Part shown: positions 45,898-59,296 of the stretch, piece by piece
Layout of the letters: each line of letters opens with the position of its first letter
How positions within the stretch are numbered: position 1 is the stretch's first letter
Assembly (NCBI RefSeq): GCF_037974265.1
Contig: NZ_CP150233.1
Span: 1,426,001-1,490,000 of the forward strand
Reading direction: 5' to 3'
From: Paenibacillus sp. FSL R5-0623
GTDB taxonomy: Bacteria > Bacillota > Bacilli > Paenibacillales > Paenibacillaceae
Length of the DNA: 64,000 nucleotides
Position numbers and translations under genes: made by a program
Notes under the pieces: generated by a model
Told to the model about the DNA's origin: nothing
The model's input: the letters and a program-made list of their open reading frames with translations, nothing else
The model's database searches: none

Positions 45898-45929
45898 GTA
45901 TTTTAAGCTGGCAATAATGGGGGGCAGGC

Positions 45930-46712
45930 ATGACGCAGCAAATGGAAGAAATGTCGATTACGGAACATCTGAGTGAGCTGCGGAAGCGGCTGATCTACGT
46001 ATTAAGTATTTTTGTGCTGGGACTGATTGCAGGATTTTTTGTGGCGGACCCGGTATACCAATATCTGACCAAGGCAGAGTCGGCAAAAGGTTTTGTATTG
46101 CATGCCTTCTCGTTTTGGGACGGGATTGGCATCTACATGAAGATTGCAGGGCTGTTTTCACTTATAATTACACTTCCATTTACGGTGTATCAGATCTGGA
46201 AGTTTGTTAGTCCAGGGCTAAAGCCGCGCGAACGAAAAGCGACGCTGAAGTATGTGCCCTATGTGTTTCTCTTATTTCTGACAGGAATGGTTTTCTCGTA
46301 TTATGTTATTTTTCCGATGGCACTTGCCTTCACAACAGCGATTACGGAGAAGATGGGGCTTGTGGAGACCTACGGGATGAAGCAGTATTTCAGCTTCCTG
46401 TTTGGCATTGTGCTGCCTGTGTCCCTGTTATTTGAACTTCCTTTACTTATTATGTTTCTGACAGGACTGCGGATTCTGAATCCAATTCGTCTTCGCAAGA
46501 TGCGTAGAGTGTCTTATTTTGTTCTGATCTTCATTGCGGTGGTCATTACACCTCCAGATTTTATTTCCGATCTGCTGGTGATGATTCCCTTGCTCTTGTT
46601 ATATGAGATCAGTGTGTTATTATCCGCAATCGTATATCGCAAGCAGCTTGCAGCCGATGAAGAGATCGAATCCCGTTACGTTCGTGCCGAGGATAAGAAA
46701 CATGCGGGCTGA
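45930..46712 (+). CDS. tatC: Twin-arginine translocase subunit TatC
   Basis: A 260-residue protein with six membrane helices. Conserved elements are the N-terminal MSITEHLSELRKRLIYVL, which helps bind the twin-arginine signal, PGLKPRERK in the loop before helix three, and VITPPDFISDLLVMIPL. It forms the receptor complex for folded exported proteins. A G-rich ribosome site precedes ATG 45930. The tail is short and acidic-basic mixed. Confidence 0.95.
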   Translation: MTQQMEEMSITEHLSELRKRLIYVLSIFVLGLIAGFFVADPVYQYLTKAESAKGFVLHAFSFWDGIGIYMKIAGLFSLIITLPFTVYQIWKFVSPGLKPRERKATLKYVPYVFLLFLTGMVFSYYVIFPMALAFTTAITEKMGLVETYGMKQYFSFLFGIVLPVSLLFELPLLIMFLTGLRILNPIRLRKMRRVSYFVLIFIAVVITPPDFISDLLVMIPLLLLYEISVLLSAIVYRKQLAADEEIESRYVRAEDKKHAG

Positions 46713-46732
46713 ATGAGGATAAGCTGTAATGT

Positions 46733-46764
46733 GCCCGGAAAAGACGGTATGTTCTTATCCGGGC
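46733..46764 (+). terminator. Terminator after tatC
   Basis: GCCCGGA (46733-46739) pairs with TCCGGGC (46758-46764), extended by AAGAC/GTTCTT past one mismatch; the T stretch after it (TATTTCTT) is weak. Confidence 0.6.
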
Positions 46765-46989
46765 TATTTCTTCTGTAGACTGCCGACCACCACGACAGGA
46801 CAAGCAGGCATATTATGTTCAACAATGGATACAATGGGAAAGGGACTGTCTGCTAACGTTGCAGAAGGGCTAAACAATTGCGTAGAATAAGATTAGTGAA
46901 TTGCAACATATAACCAGGCACAGCGGGTGTAATTTGGTTGTGTTCGTGTAAATTCATCGTAAATTCTCGCAGGAATTCGTCAAAAGGAC

Positions 46990-47018
46990 TTGAAATCATG
47001 CTTCAAGTTGAGTATCAT
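46990..47018 (+). promoter_or_regulatory. Promoter of groES-groEL
   Basis: TTGAAA (46990-46995), exactly 17 bases, TATCAT (47013-47018): a strong vegetative-type promoter, with transcription starting just before the CIRCE element. The ~220 bases between the tatC terminator and this promoter show nothing further. Confidence 0.8.
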
Positions 47019-47029
47019 AAAGTTGGTTG

Positions 47030-47056
47030 TTAGCACTGAACACTGTCGAGTGCTAA
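47030..47056. promoter_or_regulatory. CIRCE operator (HrcA binding site)
   Basis: TTAGCACTG, nine bases, GAGTGCTAA: the consensus inverted repeat with one mismatch, placed at the start of the groES leader. HrcA should repress here and be relieved on heat shock. Confidence 0.93.
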
Positions 47057-47115
47057 TACATATGGCTACAACCTACAATGTAACGTTATATAATTTCAAA
47101 AGGAGGCTATTTTTC

Positions 47116-47397
47116 ATGATCAGACCTTTAGGTGAACGCGTATTGGTAGAACCACTGGAGCAAGAACAAACAACTTCTTTCGGGATCGTACTCCCGGACT
47201 CCGCCAAAGAAAAACCGCAAGAGGGTAGAATCATTGCAGTTGGTGCTGGAGTATTGAAAGACGGCGTACGTGTAGCTTTGGAAGTGAAAGAAGGAGATCG
47301 CGTTATTTTCTCCAAATATGCCGGTACAGAAATCAAATTCGAAGGTAAAGAATATTTGATTATGAAAGAAAGCGATATTCACGCGATTCTCGACTAA
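47116..47397 (+). CDS. groES: Co-chaperonin GroES
   Basis: 93 residues, the normal length: [17 protein letters not shown] at the start, the mobile loop around [17 protein letters not shown], and [18 protein letters not shown]. It caps GroEL during folding. AGGAGG at 47101-47106 sets ATG 47116; the frame is open further upstream across the promoter but that part is not coding. Controlled by CIRCE/HrcA. Confidence 0.97.
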   Translation: MIRPLGERVLVEPLEQEQTTSFGIVLPDSAKEKPQEGRIIAVGAGVLKDGVRVALEVKEGDRVIFSKYAGTEIKFEGKEYLIMKESDIHAILD

Positions 47398-47455
47398 TTC
47401 AAATTTAATCGGATAACCGAACCATATAGCACGACCATTTTTCAACAAAAACTAG

Positions 47456-49105
<1,650 letters not shown>

Positions 49106-49206
49106 TAAAGGTGTAAAAACCTTTAAAGCATCATGTGCCTAGCAGAGTGAATTCTCGTTACGATGTGACAAGAATTTGTGAAGCAGTCACTGATACAAAT
49201 TATAAA

Positions 49207-49256
49207 CAACACAAAAACCACTTCTTAGTAATTATTAAGGAGTGGTTTTTGTGTTG
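49207..49256 (+). terminator. Terminator of groESL
   Basis: A stem of about 20 bp (49207-49226 with 49237-49256, one G.T) includes the A5/T5 tract, with a 10-base loop. Confidence 0.85.
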
Positions 49257-49309
49257 TTGAGTATTGGTATAATCAAAGTCAGTATTAAGAGATATGGAGG
49301 GCATATATC

Positions 49310-49750
49310 ATGAAACATATTAGAAAAATGATATTAGCAGTTTTGATGTCTGTTGCTGTTATTATCTTAATTTATAATTTCACTTCTGATTCCGAACGAA
49401 AATTTGTAAAAGTAAATGAAGCTAGTGATACTCCATTAACGACACTCACAGTAATCAATAATGAGGATTTCGCAGGTACTACAAATACGCATTGGTTTGA
49501 TATTCCAACAGGGTTTAGTTATGTGAAAGTGAGTTTTAAAAACACGGGTTCGAAACACTTCACGTTCACGATCAATGAAGGATCTACTAGTGGAACTGAA
49601 ATATTGTATGGCAGGGTCCCGGCAGACGGAAAAGAGCATACATATTATAGTGACAAAGCATTGTCGACGGGTTCGTATTATGTAAGTACCTCTTCTGCGC
49701 AAGGGATGTCGGGCATATTGGATGTTTCTCTTGGAACTGATGTTAATTAA
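49310..49750 (+). CDS. Exported hypothetical protein with N-terminal membrane anchor
   Basis: 146 residues: a basic start (MKHIRKM), a hydrophobic segment at ~8-25, then a beta-rich domain with repeated Thr/Ser and Gly (TLTVINNEDFAGTTN, GFSYVKVSFKNTGSKHFTF, YGRVPADGKEHTYYSD). The pattern resembles small jelly-roll domains but I do not recognise a family. GGAGGG precedes the ATG. Its codon use is more AT-rich than groEL, suggesting accessory content. Confidence 0.7.
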   Translation: MKHIRKMILAVLMSVAVIILIYNFTSDSERKFVKVNEASDTPLTTLTVINNEDFAGTTNTHWFDIPTGFSYVKVSFKNTGSKHFTFTINEGSTSGTEILYGRVPADGKEHTYYSDKALSTGSYYVSTSSAQGMSGILDVSLGTDVN

Positions 49751-49873
49751 AGATTCGGTAATTCGCTCTAAATGTAGATTTGAAGCCCTGTGATTGAAAC
49801 CTCGTTCCTATGGTTTCGTATGTACTGTGATACATAGAGAGCTTATCAGTAACGACTTGAGGAGGAAATGATT

Positions 49874-50110
49874 TTGAGAAAGGGTACAAAGTGGACATTA
49901 TGGATTCTGGGCTTGATGCTCGCTGCAATTTTTATCAACTTTTTTATGAATTTATATAGCTTTGCTTATGCACTGATTACCGTACTTATACTTGCCTTTA
50001 TGGGATGGGGATTCTTAGCAAAGTTAAAGAACGACGTTCGGCAGCATGAAGATCATCATCGAAGAGAGTACGAGTCTGCGATCGATGACGTTGATCGATA
50101 CACAAGATAG
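49874..50110 (+). CDS. Small membrane protein, unknown function
   Basis: 78 residues from TTG 49874 with GAGGAGG at 49859-49865 well spaced; ATG 49868 is too close to that site. Two hydrophobic segments (~8-26 and ~28-48) are followed by a highly charged tail rich in His, Arg, Glu and Asp (RQHEDHHRREYESA). No family recognised. Confidence 0.65.
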   Translation: MRKGTKWTLWILGLMLAAIFINFFMNLYSFAYALITVLILAFMGWGFLAKLKNDVRQHEDHHRREYESAIDDVDRYTR

Positions 50111-50247
50111 GTAACACATACATGATTTATCACACGTAACCTAGCTTAGATCTGATCTGATAATCTGGCCAATTGGTTTATCAGCCGTTTATGGAGATTG
50201 ATTTTTCAATTTTTGGTTATTTTATTATATTGGAGGGATTTTATGTT

Positions 50248-50595
50248 ATGAAATTATTAAAATTGCCATTGATTCTTTGTGCTATATTACTTTTATCTAT
50301 TGTCTCAGCTTGTGGTGCGGATGATAGGCTACACGGAAAGAGCGATAACTGGGATGTTTCTTTACAGAGATCAACAGGGAGCTATAGTATTACTTATATA
50401 GGTGATGAAAAGCGTATAAAGGATTTTGTGTTTGACCTTACCGGCAATAATATAAAACAACAGGGAAAAGCGCTTGAAGAACAAGGGGTACCATTCAGTA
50501 TGTCGGGAACAGTTACTGAGGCGGGGAAAACGAAAGACCCAATTACCTTTAAAATGAGTTGGAACAATCAGAGCGAGACTGTAACTTTTGAGTAA
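50248..50595 (+). CDS. Putative lipoprotein
   Basis: 115 residues with a type II signal: KLLKLPLILCAILLLS then the lipobox IVSAC (Cys near residue 23), so it should be anchored outside the membrane. The mature part has YSITYIGDEKRIKDFVFDL and a Thr-rich end; no family recognised. TGGAGGGAT supports ATG 50248. A longer open frame to 50173 would bury the signal. Confidence 0.72.
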   Translation: MKLLKLPLILCAILLLSIVSACGADDRLHGKSDNWDVSLQRSTGSYSITYIGDEKRIKDFVFDLTGNNIKQQGKALEEQGVPFSMSGTVTEAGKTKDPITFKMSWNNQSETVTFE

Positions 50596-50671
50596 CTCTC
50601 TCATGGTGGAGGTGTTCATCATTGGTTTGGTGGCAATTACTGAATCACTCCTATAGTACTTATCACACGTC

Positions 50672-50700
50672 AGGCCGTTCCTTCATGGAGCGGCCTTTTT
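50672..50700 (+). terminator. Terminator after the lipoprotein gene
   Basis: AGGCCGTTCC (50672-50681) pairs with GGAGCGGCCT (50687-50696, one G.T) followed by TTTTT. Confidence 0.82.
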
Positions 50701-50713
50701 GCACATTCGTATC

Positions 50714-51445
50714 TCATTTCTCAACATTTATTTCAAAAGTAGAGTGATCAGAATCCTGTATGCTGAAGCGATATTCCAATCCGTTGCGAATAGTCCTTCC
50801 ATCAAAATCAGGTTGATTCACATCGCGATCTAGTATACCGATATCCTGAATGACATCTTGTGCATCGTTATACGTGTACTCATTATTAGTTGTGAGAATG
50901 AGTGTGGCGATACCGGTCAAAAAAATTCCACCTGTTGGTTCGCTCGTATCACCAGTTCCATATAACCTGATTTCCTGTACGCTCTCATCCGCATTCACTA
51001 CAACAACCAAGCGCAATTCATCATTAAATACATACTCGAAAGTGCCAGTGCCCTGCTCGGAAGAGTCTTTCATATCCAAGCGGGTAATACTCAAACCATT
51101 CAGTCGGTATTTGCCTACGGCGCCATTAAACTTGTTTTGGAATTCATCGGTAGTCATGTGGAGACCCGAAGGTTTAATTTGGGGTGAAGTTTCCGGATTT
51201 TTTTCTGTTGTAGCGTCACTTGATTCGTGTTCCACCGCCTGATCTATTTCAGACTGAGTAGAGTTTGAAGATAAAGTCAGCGTCCCATACAAACCTATTA
51301 AAGCAATCACAAAACAGGCCGTTGTTAGAAAAATATATCTGATTGGCAACCTATTACCTTTGCGAATAGATAAGATCATCAGAACAACAAACACCACAAA
51401 AGTAATAAAGCCAAGAATGAAGAGAGTGGTAAACAGATATTGCAA
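50714..51445 (-). CDS. Membrane protein of unknown function
   Basis: 243 residues from a TTG start with GAGGTGAG upstream. Two membrane helices (~4-26 and ~36-58) are followed by a Ser/Thr-rich linker (~60-92) and a soluble domain (~95-243) with TTDEFQNKFNGAVGKYRLN, which resembles the extracellular part of DUF-type proteins seen next to small lipoproteins in Bacillota. I give no function. Confidence 0.68.
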   Translation of the reverse strand: MQYLFTTLFILGFITFVVFVVLMILSIRKGNRLPIRYIFLTTACFVIALIGLYGTLTLSSNSTQSEIDQAVEHESSDATTEKNPETSPQIKPSGLHMTTDEFQNKFNGAVGKYRLNGLSITRLDMKDSSEQGTGTFEYVFNDELRLVVVVNADESVQEIRLYGTGDTSEPTGGIFLTGIATLILTTNNEYTYNDAQDVIQDIGILDRDVNQPDFDGRTIRNGLEYRFSIQDSDHSTFEINVEK

Positions 51446-51551
51446 AGTCTCACCTCGTAATAGAGTAATTGTTGGGGAAATCGTGCTTGCACCTCATTCA
51501 TTATAATGTTCCCATGGAAAACTTCAAACTCTCACTACCCACTGCCCCAAC

Positions 51552-51587
51552 AAAAAAAGCACTGCCGGCATACTGCCAGCAGTGCTT
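51552..51587 (-). terminator. Terminator of lacZ
   Basis: AAGCACTGC (51557-51565) pairs with GCAGTGCTT (51579-51587) with further GGCA/TGCC pairing inside; the A run 51552-51558 gives the U tract on the minus strand. Confidence 0.85.
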
Positions 51588-51595
51588 GCTTGATG

Positions 51596-54748
<3,153 letters not shown>

Positions 54749-54750
54749 TC

Positions 54751-54779
54751 ATTATAGAATTGAATGATGACTTAGAGAA
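54751..54779 (-). promoter_or_regulatory. Putative lacZ promoter with weak -35
   Basis: On the minus strand TATAAT (54751-54756) lies 17 bases from TTCTCT (54774-54779, 3 of 6). A good -10 without a good -35 is what an AraC-type activator would be expected to help. Confidence 0.45.
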
Positions 54780-54808
54780 TAAAGAATATTGCCCATATAT
54801 ATCACAAT

Positions 54809-55675
54809 ATGAAACTAACGATGAAGAAAGTGGTGTACTGGATGGATACCCGGATTTTTTTTGGTAAAACAGAAGAAGCTGCTCGCCTGCCGATCTATAT
54901 GACCACGGTTGGTTACTGGGAACATCAATATGAAACCGAGCGTCCAGAGGGATTCCCGGATTATCAGATCCACCAGATTATTCATGGTCAGGGGAGACTG
55001 ATTATACAAGAAGACGAGTATATCGTCGGACCGGGTGACGTTTTCTTTCTGTATCCTGATGTCCCGCATCGATATATGCCCATCAGTGATCGGTGGGAGC
55101 TGGCTTGGGTCTCGTTTCAGGGGAGAGAGGCCAGCCAGTTATTATCATATGCGGGGATAACCGGCTCACGCGTATGCAGACTCAGGACAGCAACGCTGCT
55201 GCGTGGCCTGGAGCAACTTCTGGTTAGCGGAGAGAATGGCGGTGATACGGATTACGCAGATTACGATGTTGAATGCTCCAAACAATTATATGCCCTCCTG
55301 CTGGATCTGAAGCCACTACTCATCGCATCCGCCAATTATAATGATGAACTGGAGCGCTTGAAGCCTGTGCTGCGTTATATCGCAGAGCATCTGGATCGTT
55401 CACTTTCCCTAAAGGAACTGGCCGATGTGGCTGTGGTATCTCCTCAATATTTGTGCAGGCTGTTTCAGAGGGCACTCCATACCAGACCTGTATTTTACGT
55501 GAACCAGGAACGGATCAATCGAAGCAAACAACTTATGTTCAGTGAGAGAGAGCTTCGAATATATGAAGTTGCTGATCGGGTGGGTTACGAGAATGCCAGT
55601 TATTTCTGTGCGATGTTCAAAAGGCATACAGGCATGAGTCCAGAGCGTTTTCGCAAACTGCACGGGCTGAATTGA
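54809..55675 (+). CDS. AraC family transcriptional regulator
   Basis: 288 residues: N-terminal cupin sensor (~20-160; HQIIHGQGRLIIQEDEYIVG and PGDVFFLYPDVPHRYMP) and C-terminal double helix-turn-helix (~185-285; LSLKELADVAVVSPQYLCRLF, YEVADRVGYENASYFCAMFK). Divergent from lacZ with 93 bp between them, so it probably activates lacZ in response to a sugar. The start is uncertain: ATG 54809 has no clear ribosome site and ATG 54842 is possible. Confidence 0.88.
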   Translation: MKLTMKKVVYWMDTRIFFGKTEEAARLPIYMTTVGYWEHQYETERPEGFPDYQIHQIIHGQGRLIIQEDEYIVGPGDVFFLYPDVPHRYMPISDRWELAWVSFQGREASQLLSYAGITGSRVCRLRTATLLRGLEQLLVSGENGGDTDYADYDVECSKQLYALLLDLKPLLIASANYNDELERLKPVLRYIAEHLDRSLSLKELADVAVVSPQYLCRLFQRALHTRPVFYVNQERINRSKQLMFSERELRIYEVADRVGYENASYFCAMFKRHTGMSPERFRKLHGLN

Positions 55676-55727
55676 AAGTCTGAATGCTGGTATTTATTTT
55701 GAATTTTGATCTGTTATTCATCCCAAT

Positions 55728-55839
55728 TTCAGTTTCCATTAAGGTTGGGAAGGTAAGATAAGTCTTGTAAACCCCTTCTCGTGTTAAATAGATGTGTGAC
55801 TGGCCCTATCGGATTGTCCTCCGGTAGGGCACTTTTTTT
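55728..55839 (+). ncRNA. Repeated intergenic element copy A: candidate small RNA ending in a terminator
   Basis: Aligned without gaps to 61628-61702: 55764-55802 is identical over 39 bases, and 55727-55763 matches at 30 of 37. A -10-like TAAGAT precedes it. The element runs into a 10-bp terminator stem (55803-55812 with 55821-55830) and T7 at 55833-55839. Here it also follows the AraC gene and could be its terminator region. Confidence 0.5.
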
Positions 55840-55915
55840 CTTCATTTCTTCGGTTGGTGGTATGATAGATGAATACATAATGTGTAACCAACTCTAGTGA
55901 CCGGAGGATGGAATT

Positions 55916-56851
55916 GTGGATCACAGCTTGCACCCGTTGTTTAAACCTATTCAGATGAATGGAACGTACCCTAACAGTTATTATGTTGAGAAAATACCTG
56001 CTGCCGGTCTGATGGCTTATGTGGCCTGTTATTGGGAATCAGGATCTCTTCCGAACACATATGCAGATGTTGCTAAGAGAGAAGGTCCAGAGCGATCGAT
56101 GACGACGGTACCTGCCCGGGTATTGCCGGATGGTTGCACGGACATGCTGATTACATACGACCCGGTCTGTTCAGAGCACTCCTATGCTTACTGTGGCAAT
56201 TATACACAGCCGTTCGCTATACCTGAGCCATTCGATTATGATCCTCCTGCTAGAGACTACACCTTTGGTGTGCGGTTCTTCCCAGGTGGAGCGCATGTCT
56301 TTCATGGCATGCCTCTGGAGTGGTTTACGGATAAGCGAATTGCCCTTCAGGAATGTTGGCCGGAGAAGCTGAATGAGCTTCAGGAACGGATGGCCGAAAC
56401 GAATCGTTTTGCAGAGCGAGTAGAGGTTATGAATGCGTACTTGAGTCCGTTGCCCGTGCAGGCAAGCACATCGGAGAACAATTTGATGAAAAACGTACTG
56501 CACCGCATCTTTATAGATGGGGGACGTATGAGTGTCCAAGAGCTGGCGATGCGTGAAGTGATCAGTGAACGGCAGTTGCATCGCAAGTTCTCGGAATGGG
56601 TCGGAATCAGCCCCAAGCGATTCAGTGAGGTGGTTCGTTTTCATCGTGTGCTGAGCGATATTCATCAGGGGAACACGGCAGACTGGGCAATGCTTGCCCA
56701 GAATCATGGATTTTTTGACCAAGCCCATCTGATTCGGCAATTTCGCAAGTTTTATGGAGAGACTCCGTTGACGGCAGCCAGGGAACACGGCAGGATGTTG
56801 TCCGATTTGTACAATAGATCTGCAGCACCTTCGGTTATACTGAAGTCGTGA
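55916..56851 (+). CDS. AraC-type regulator with DUF6597-like sensor
   Basis: 311 residues. The N-terminal ~190 residues resemble the DUF6597 sensor (YVACYWESGS, RVLPDGCTDMLITYD, FGVRFFPGGAHVFHGMPLEWF) and the C-terminal AraC HTH is at ~205-300 (MSVQELAMREVISERQLHRKF, HGFFDQAHLIRQFRKFYGETP). GTG start with GGAGG at 55903-55907. It is followed at 27 bp by a DinB-family gene, the likely target or partner. Confidence 0.88.
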   Translation: MDHSLHPLFKPIQMNGTYPNSYYVEKIPAAGLMAYVACYWESGSLPNTYADVAKREGPERSMTTVPARVLPDGCTDMLITYDPVCSEHSYAYCGNYTQPFAIPEPFDYDPPARDYTFGVRFFPGGAHVFHGMPLEWFTDKRIALQECWPEKLNELQERMAETNRFAERVEVMNAYLSPLPVQASTSENNLMKNVLHRIFIDGGRMSVQELAMREVISERQLHRKFSEWVGISPKRFSEVVRFHRVLSDIHQGNTADWAMLAQNHGFFDQAHLIRQFRKFYGETPLTAAREHGRMLSDLYNRSAAPSVILKS

Positions 56852-56878
56852 GAATAAAAGATAAGGGAGACATCATAT

Positions 56879-57367
56879 ATGAATGGAACATTGCAGATTC
56901 GGGATCACTTGTTAAATGAGTTGGAAACAGGCGTACGGACGGGGGCTTCGTTAATTCGCTTGATTCGTTCGGAGGAGTGGTCTTATCGTCCACAGGAGAA
57001 CATGCGTTCATTGGTGGAGCTAGTGCATCATTTTATCCAGATTACCGCATCCGATCTTGCTATTATGCAGGAAAAAGGTGAAGCTGAGGTTGGTCTGGTG
57101 GAGAATAGTCTGTCGGGGATTGAGGATATCGAGAAGCTTGAAGCAACGTTATGGAGCAATTTCGAATCCTACAAAGCCTATATCACGGGATTGAGCGAAG
57201 ATGACTTTTTGAATCGTTCAACAAAAGCTTTTTATATGGAACATGGTCACTTGCAGGTTCAATGGCAGATTGAAACGGTAACGCATGTATTCCATCACCG
57301 TTCGCAGCTGTATAACTATCTCAAGCAGCAGGGCCATGAACTGAACTTTTTCATGCTGTATGCGTAA
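56879..57367 (+). CDS. DinB family protein
   Basis: A 162-residue four-helix-bundle protein. The three histidines expected for the metal site are visible: His in LVELVHHFIQIT, and two in the C-terminal VTHVFHHRSQLYNYLK. The family includes thiol-dependent transferases and damage-induced proteins of unknown action. AAGGGAGA precedes ATG 56879. It is probably co-transcribed with the AraC-type gene. Confidence 0.9.
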   Translation: MNGTLQIRDHLLNELETGVRTGASLIRLIRSEEWSYRPQENMRSLVELVHHFIQITASDLAIMQEKGEAEVGLVENSLSGIEDIEKLEATLWSNFESYKAYITGLSEDDFLNRSTKAFYMEHGHLQVQWQIETVTHVFHHRSQLYNYLKQQGHELNFFMLYA

Positions 57368-57399
57368 TTAAACTTGTTATATTTAAAGTAAGCTTAGTT

Positions 57400-57432
57400 G
57401 GCTCTACCGGATGGTCCGGTGGGGCCTTTTTT
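57400..57432 (+). terminator. Terminator after the DinB gene
   Basis: A 12-bp stem (57400-57411 with 57415-57426), TGG loop and T6 at 57427-57432. Confidence 0.9.
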
Positions 57433-57519
57433 GCGTACAGTCGTCTATTAATCTATAAAGTCTATCAAAATTGGACATTATGACGCTGGTAATTCACCGT
57501 TGCTTTAATAGATTTCAAG

Positions 57520-57528
57520 CATAGAATA
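57520..57528 (+). promoter_or_regulatory. Sigma-K-like -10 element upstream of the small beta protein
   Basis: CATAGAATA is an exact fit to CATANNNTA, 31 bases before the start codon and just upstream of the ribosome site. The -35 position does not show the usual AC, so the call rests on the -10 and the context. Confidence 0.35.
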
Positions 57529-57558
57529 CCGTATCAAAGCAAAAAGGAGGTGATTTCA

Positions 57559-57846
57559 ATGGCCATCCTTTTACCGCAACAGTTTTACAATTTGGCTGCA
57601 AGTGTGGGCAAGTCCTACTACGAGGATCTGACTGGTGGAACCAATGCAAGCATTACGGTTAACAACTTTGGTCCTTTCGCAGTTGATTTGGTTGTTACTC
57701 GTGTGAATGCACCAGTGATCACGTATTTGATCCCTGCAGGCAACAGCCTCACACTGTCTGTAGACTTATTGCTCGTAGCTGCCTTGTTGACAAGTGCAGC
57801 AGGTGCATCATCAGGTACGATTCAAATTGCAACATCTGATTTCTAA
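57559..57846 (+). CDS. Small beta-rich protein, candidate spore-appendage-like subunit
   Basis: 95 residues, no signal peptide and no cysteine. An N-terminal arm (MAILLPQQFYNLAASVGKSYY) precedes an alternating hydrophobic pattern typical of a single beta-sandwich: SITVNNFGPFAVDLVVTRV, TYLIPAGNSLTLSVDLL and GTIQIATSDF. The IPAGNSLTLSV turn and final glycine-rich strand remind me of the DUF3992 domain of Bacillus endospore appendage (Ena) subunits, but I cannot confirm this by eye. A perfect AAAGGAGGTG site and a sigma-K-like -10 precede it; a strong terminator follows, so it is monocistronic. Function unproven. Confidence 0.7.
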   Translation: MAILLPQQFYNLAASVGKSYYEDLTGGTNASITVNNFGPFAVDLVVTRVNAPVITYLIPAGNSLTLSVDLLLVAALLTSAAGASSGTIQIATSDF

Positions 57847-57865
57847 TGATGTAATGCACTCGTTG

Positions 57866-57900
57866 AACCTCTGTCGGACATTTTGTCGACAGGGGTTTTT
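57866..57900 (+). terminator. Terminator after the small beta protein gene
   Basis: AACCTCTGTCG (57866-57876) pairs with CGACAGGGGTT (57887-57897, one G.T), then T-rich sequence. Confidence 0.88.
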
Positions 57901-58340
57901 CTTTTTTTGTGGATATACATAGGTTTAAAGGGGTATTTTGAGGAAATAAAAGTTAATAAAATACTCGCTTCCTATTATGGTGAGGCAGTAGATGAAAACG
58001 TTAAATTCGTTGGAACAACGATAGCGTACGTAGAAGAATAAATCCTTACTGAAGAGGAAGTAGAAGTAACAACTAATAACTACATAAATGCGAACCTATA
58101 GATTACTATAACGAACAGAACAAAGCGAGTATTTCATAAGAAAAAATTAAAATTATAAAAGAACAACCCGCCATAGGTTGCCGTATGGAGTGGAGACCTG
58201 GCTTCACAAAATCTATTATTTTTACAATCGATATTATAGAGTAATAGATAAAAGAGAGATTATTCCAACTATGTGTTACGGTATATTTAGGTGTTGAATA
58301 CAATATTTTGAATTTATATTAACAAGAGGTGGGAAAAACC
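57901..58340. other. Intergenic region with a decayed coding remnant
   Basis: About 440 bp of AT-rich sequence. On the plus strand a frame open from about 57909 to the stop at 58039-58041 would read ...EEIKVNKILASYYGEAVD and end VGTTIAYVEE. It looks protein-like but has no start with a ribosome site, so it is probably the 3' remnant of a lost gene. The rest shows nothing I can name. Confidence 0.35.
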
Positions 58341-58544
58341 GTGAAGAATAGAAACATAACAGGTATTATAGTGGCCATAATTTATTGTGTTGTTCTTTAT
58401 GTTTTTTTAACTGATGCCCCCCCTGGTGAAGCTCCAAATAATCCGTTTTGGATTTATTTATTGATTCCAATTGGAGCTATTGTAATTACGTCTCTTTTTG
58501 ATTATGTGGACAAGTTCGATTTCTTCAGGAAAAGGAAGAAATAG
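58341..58544 (+). CDS. Small membrane protein, unknown function
   Basis: 67 residues from GTG 58341 with AGAGGTGGG well spaced. Two membrane helices (~6-23 and ~38-55) are separated by a Pro-rich loop (DAPPGEAPNNP), with a basic C-terminus (DFFRKRKK). No family recognised. Confidence 0.55.
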   Translation: MKNRNITGIIVAIIYCVVLYVFLTDAPPGEAPNNPFWIYLLIPIGAIVITSLFDYVDKFDFFRKRKK

Positions 58545-58628
58545 AAGTAAAGAAAAAATTTCTAAATCATTTTTTGCGGGAGTTCTGCTCTCTGTTGGAA
58601 TTAACGTCAATCTACAATTACTAACAGA

Positions 58629-58784
58629 TCACAATTCATTTACTGTACCACAACCATAAGGTTGGCAAGTCTGAATTGTCGAAACAGTATTAATAAATCC
58701 AGTATAATCATGATATCTATCTGCTAATGCCTGTGGAGCGTATCTGAGATCTTCATAAATGGGGTCTAACTTTTTTGATTGCAT
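58629..58784 (-). pseudogene. Short coding remnant (51 codons)
   Basis: The minus-strand frame from ATG 58784 reads MQSKKLDPIYEDLRYAPQAL and ends QPYGCGTVNEL. It is protein-like, but the ribosome site is weak, and an overlapping frame just upstream (ENLQTGEVNYAIKKVR) also looks coding. Together they suggest a frameshifted, decayed gene downstream of the next feature. Confidence 0.3.
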
Positions 58785-58817
58785 AATTCACTTCGCCGGT
58801 TTGCAGATTTTCATACT

Positions 58818-59093
58818 TTACTTGCTATCATCGACTTTTGTAATTTTCAACTCATCTTCTCCATTTGAATCGGTCGCAATATAGTAATTGTCATATTGAA
58901 CTAATGTAGAACCATCCGTAAAAGTTACAGAATTACTGGTTGTGCTTTCAACTAAATCTAAGAGGCTTTTATCCACTTGTGACACTGGCAAAGAAGATGG
59001 TAAATCTACCTGATCCTGAGCAAAAGCTGGTAGTGAGATAGATGGTTGATCGACACTTCCATGATACCAAACAAAGAGGTTTTTTTCTGTCAC
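58818..59093 (-). pseudogene. Possible 5'-truncated exported protein
   Basis: 91 codons from a GTG with no ribosome site. Residues ~15-80 contain PSISLPAFAQDQVDLPSSLP and a beta-rich TFTDGSTLVQYDNYYIATDS segment, the look of the extracytoplasmic part of a lipoprotein or exported protein that has lost its signal sequence. An in-frame stop lies seven codons upstream. It may be a genuine small gene but I favour a remnant. Confidence 0.35.
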
Positions 59094-59296
59094 TAGAAAC
59101 AGTACTGTTTAAATCTTCTTACGTCCACAAGGGTTAACTCATTATTTTAAGTGCGAAAGTTGAGTGAATAATAAATGCGTATTACCCTTAAACTTTAACA
59201 GCGCCTTTATACAGGCTTGTTTACTTTAGTGTTCATTCGATTAATTTAAGGTATAGGCGGCACGCAGATTGGTGTTGGCATACAGGAGGTTAGTGG

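Noticed and set aside
46990..47115. In-frame upstream extension of groES
   Set aside because: It would cover the promoter and CIRCE operator; the AGGAGG site fixes the start at 47116.
57400..57432. A third copy of the repeated small-RNA-like element after the DinB gene
   Set aside because: Only the terminator hairpin is similar in style; the 39-base core is absent.
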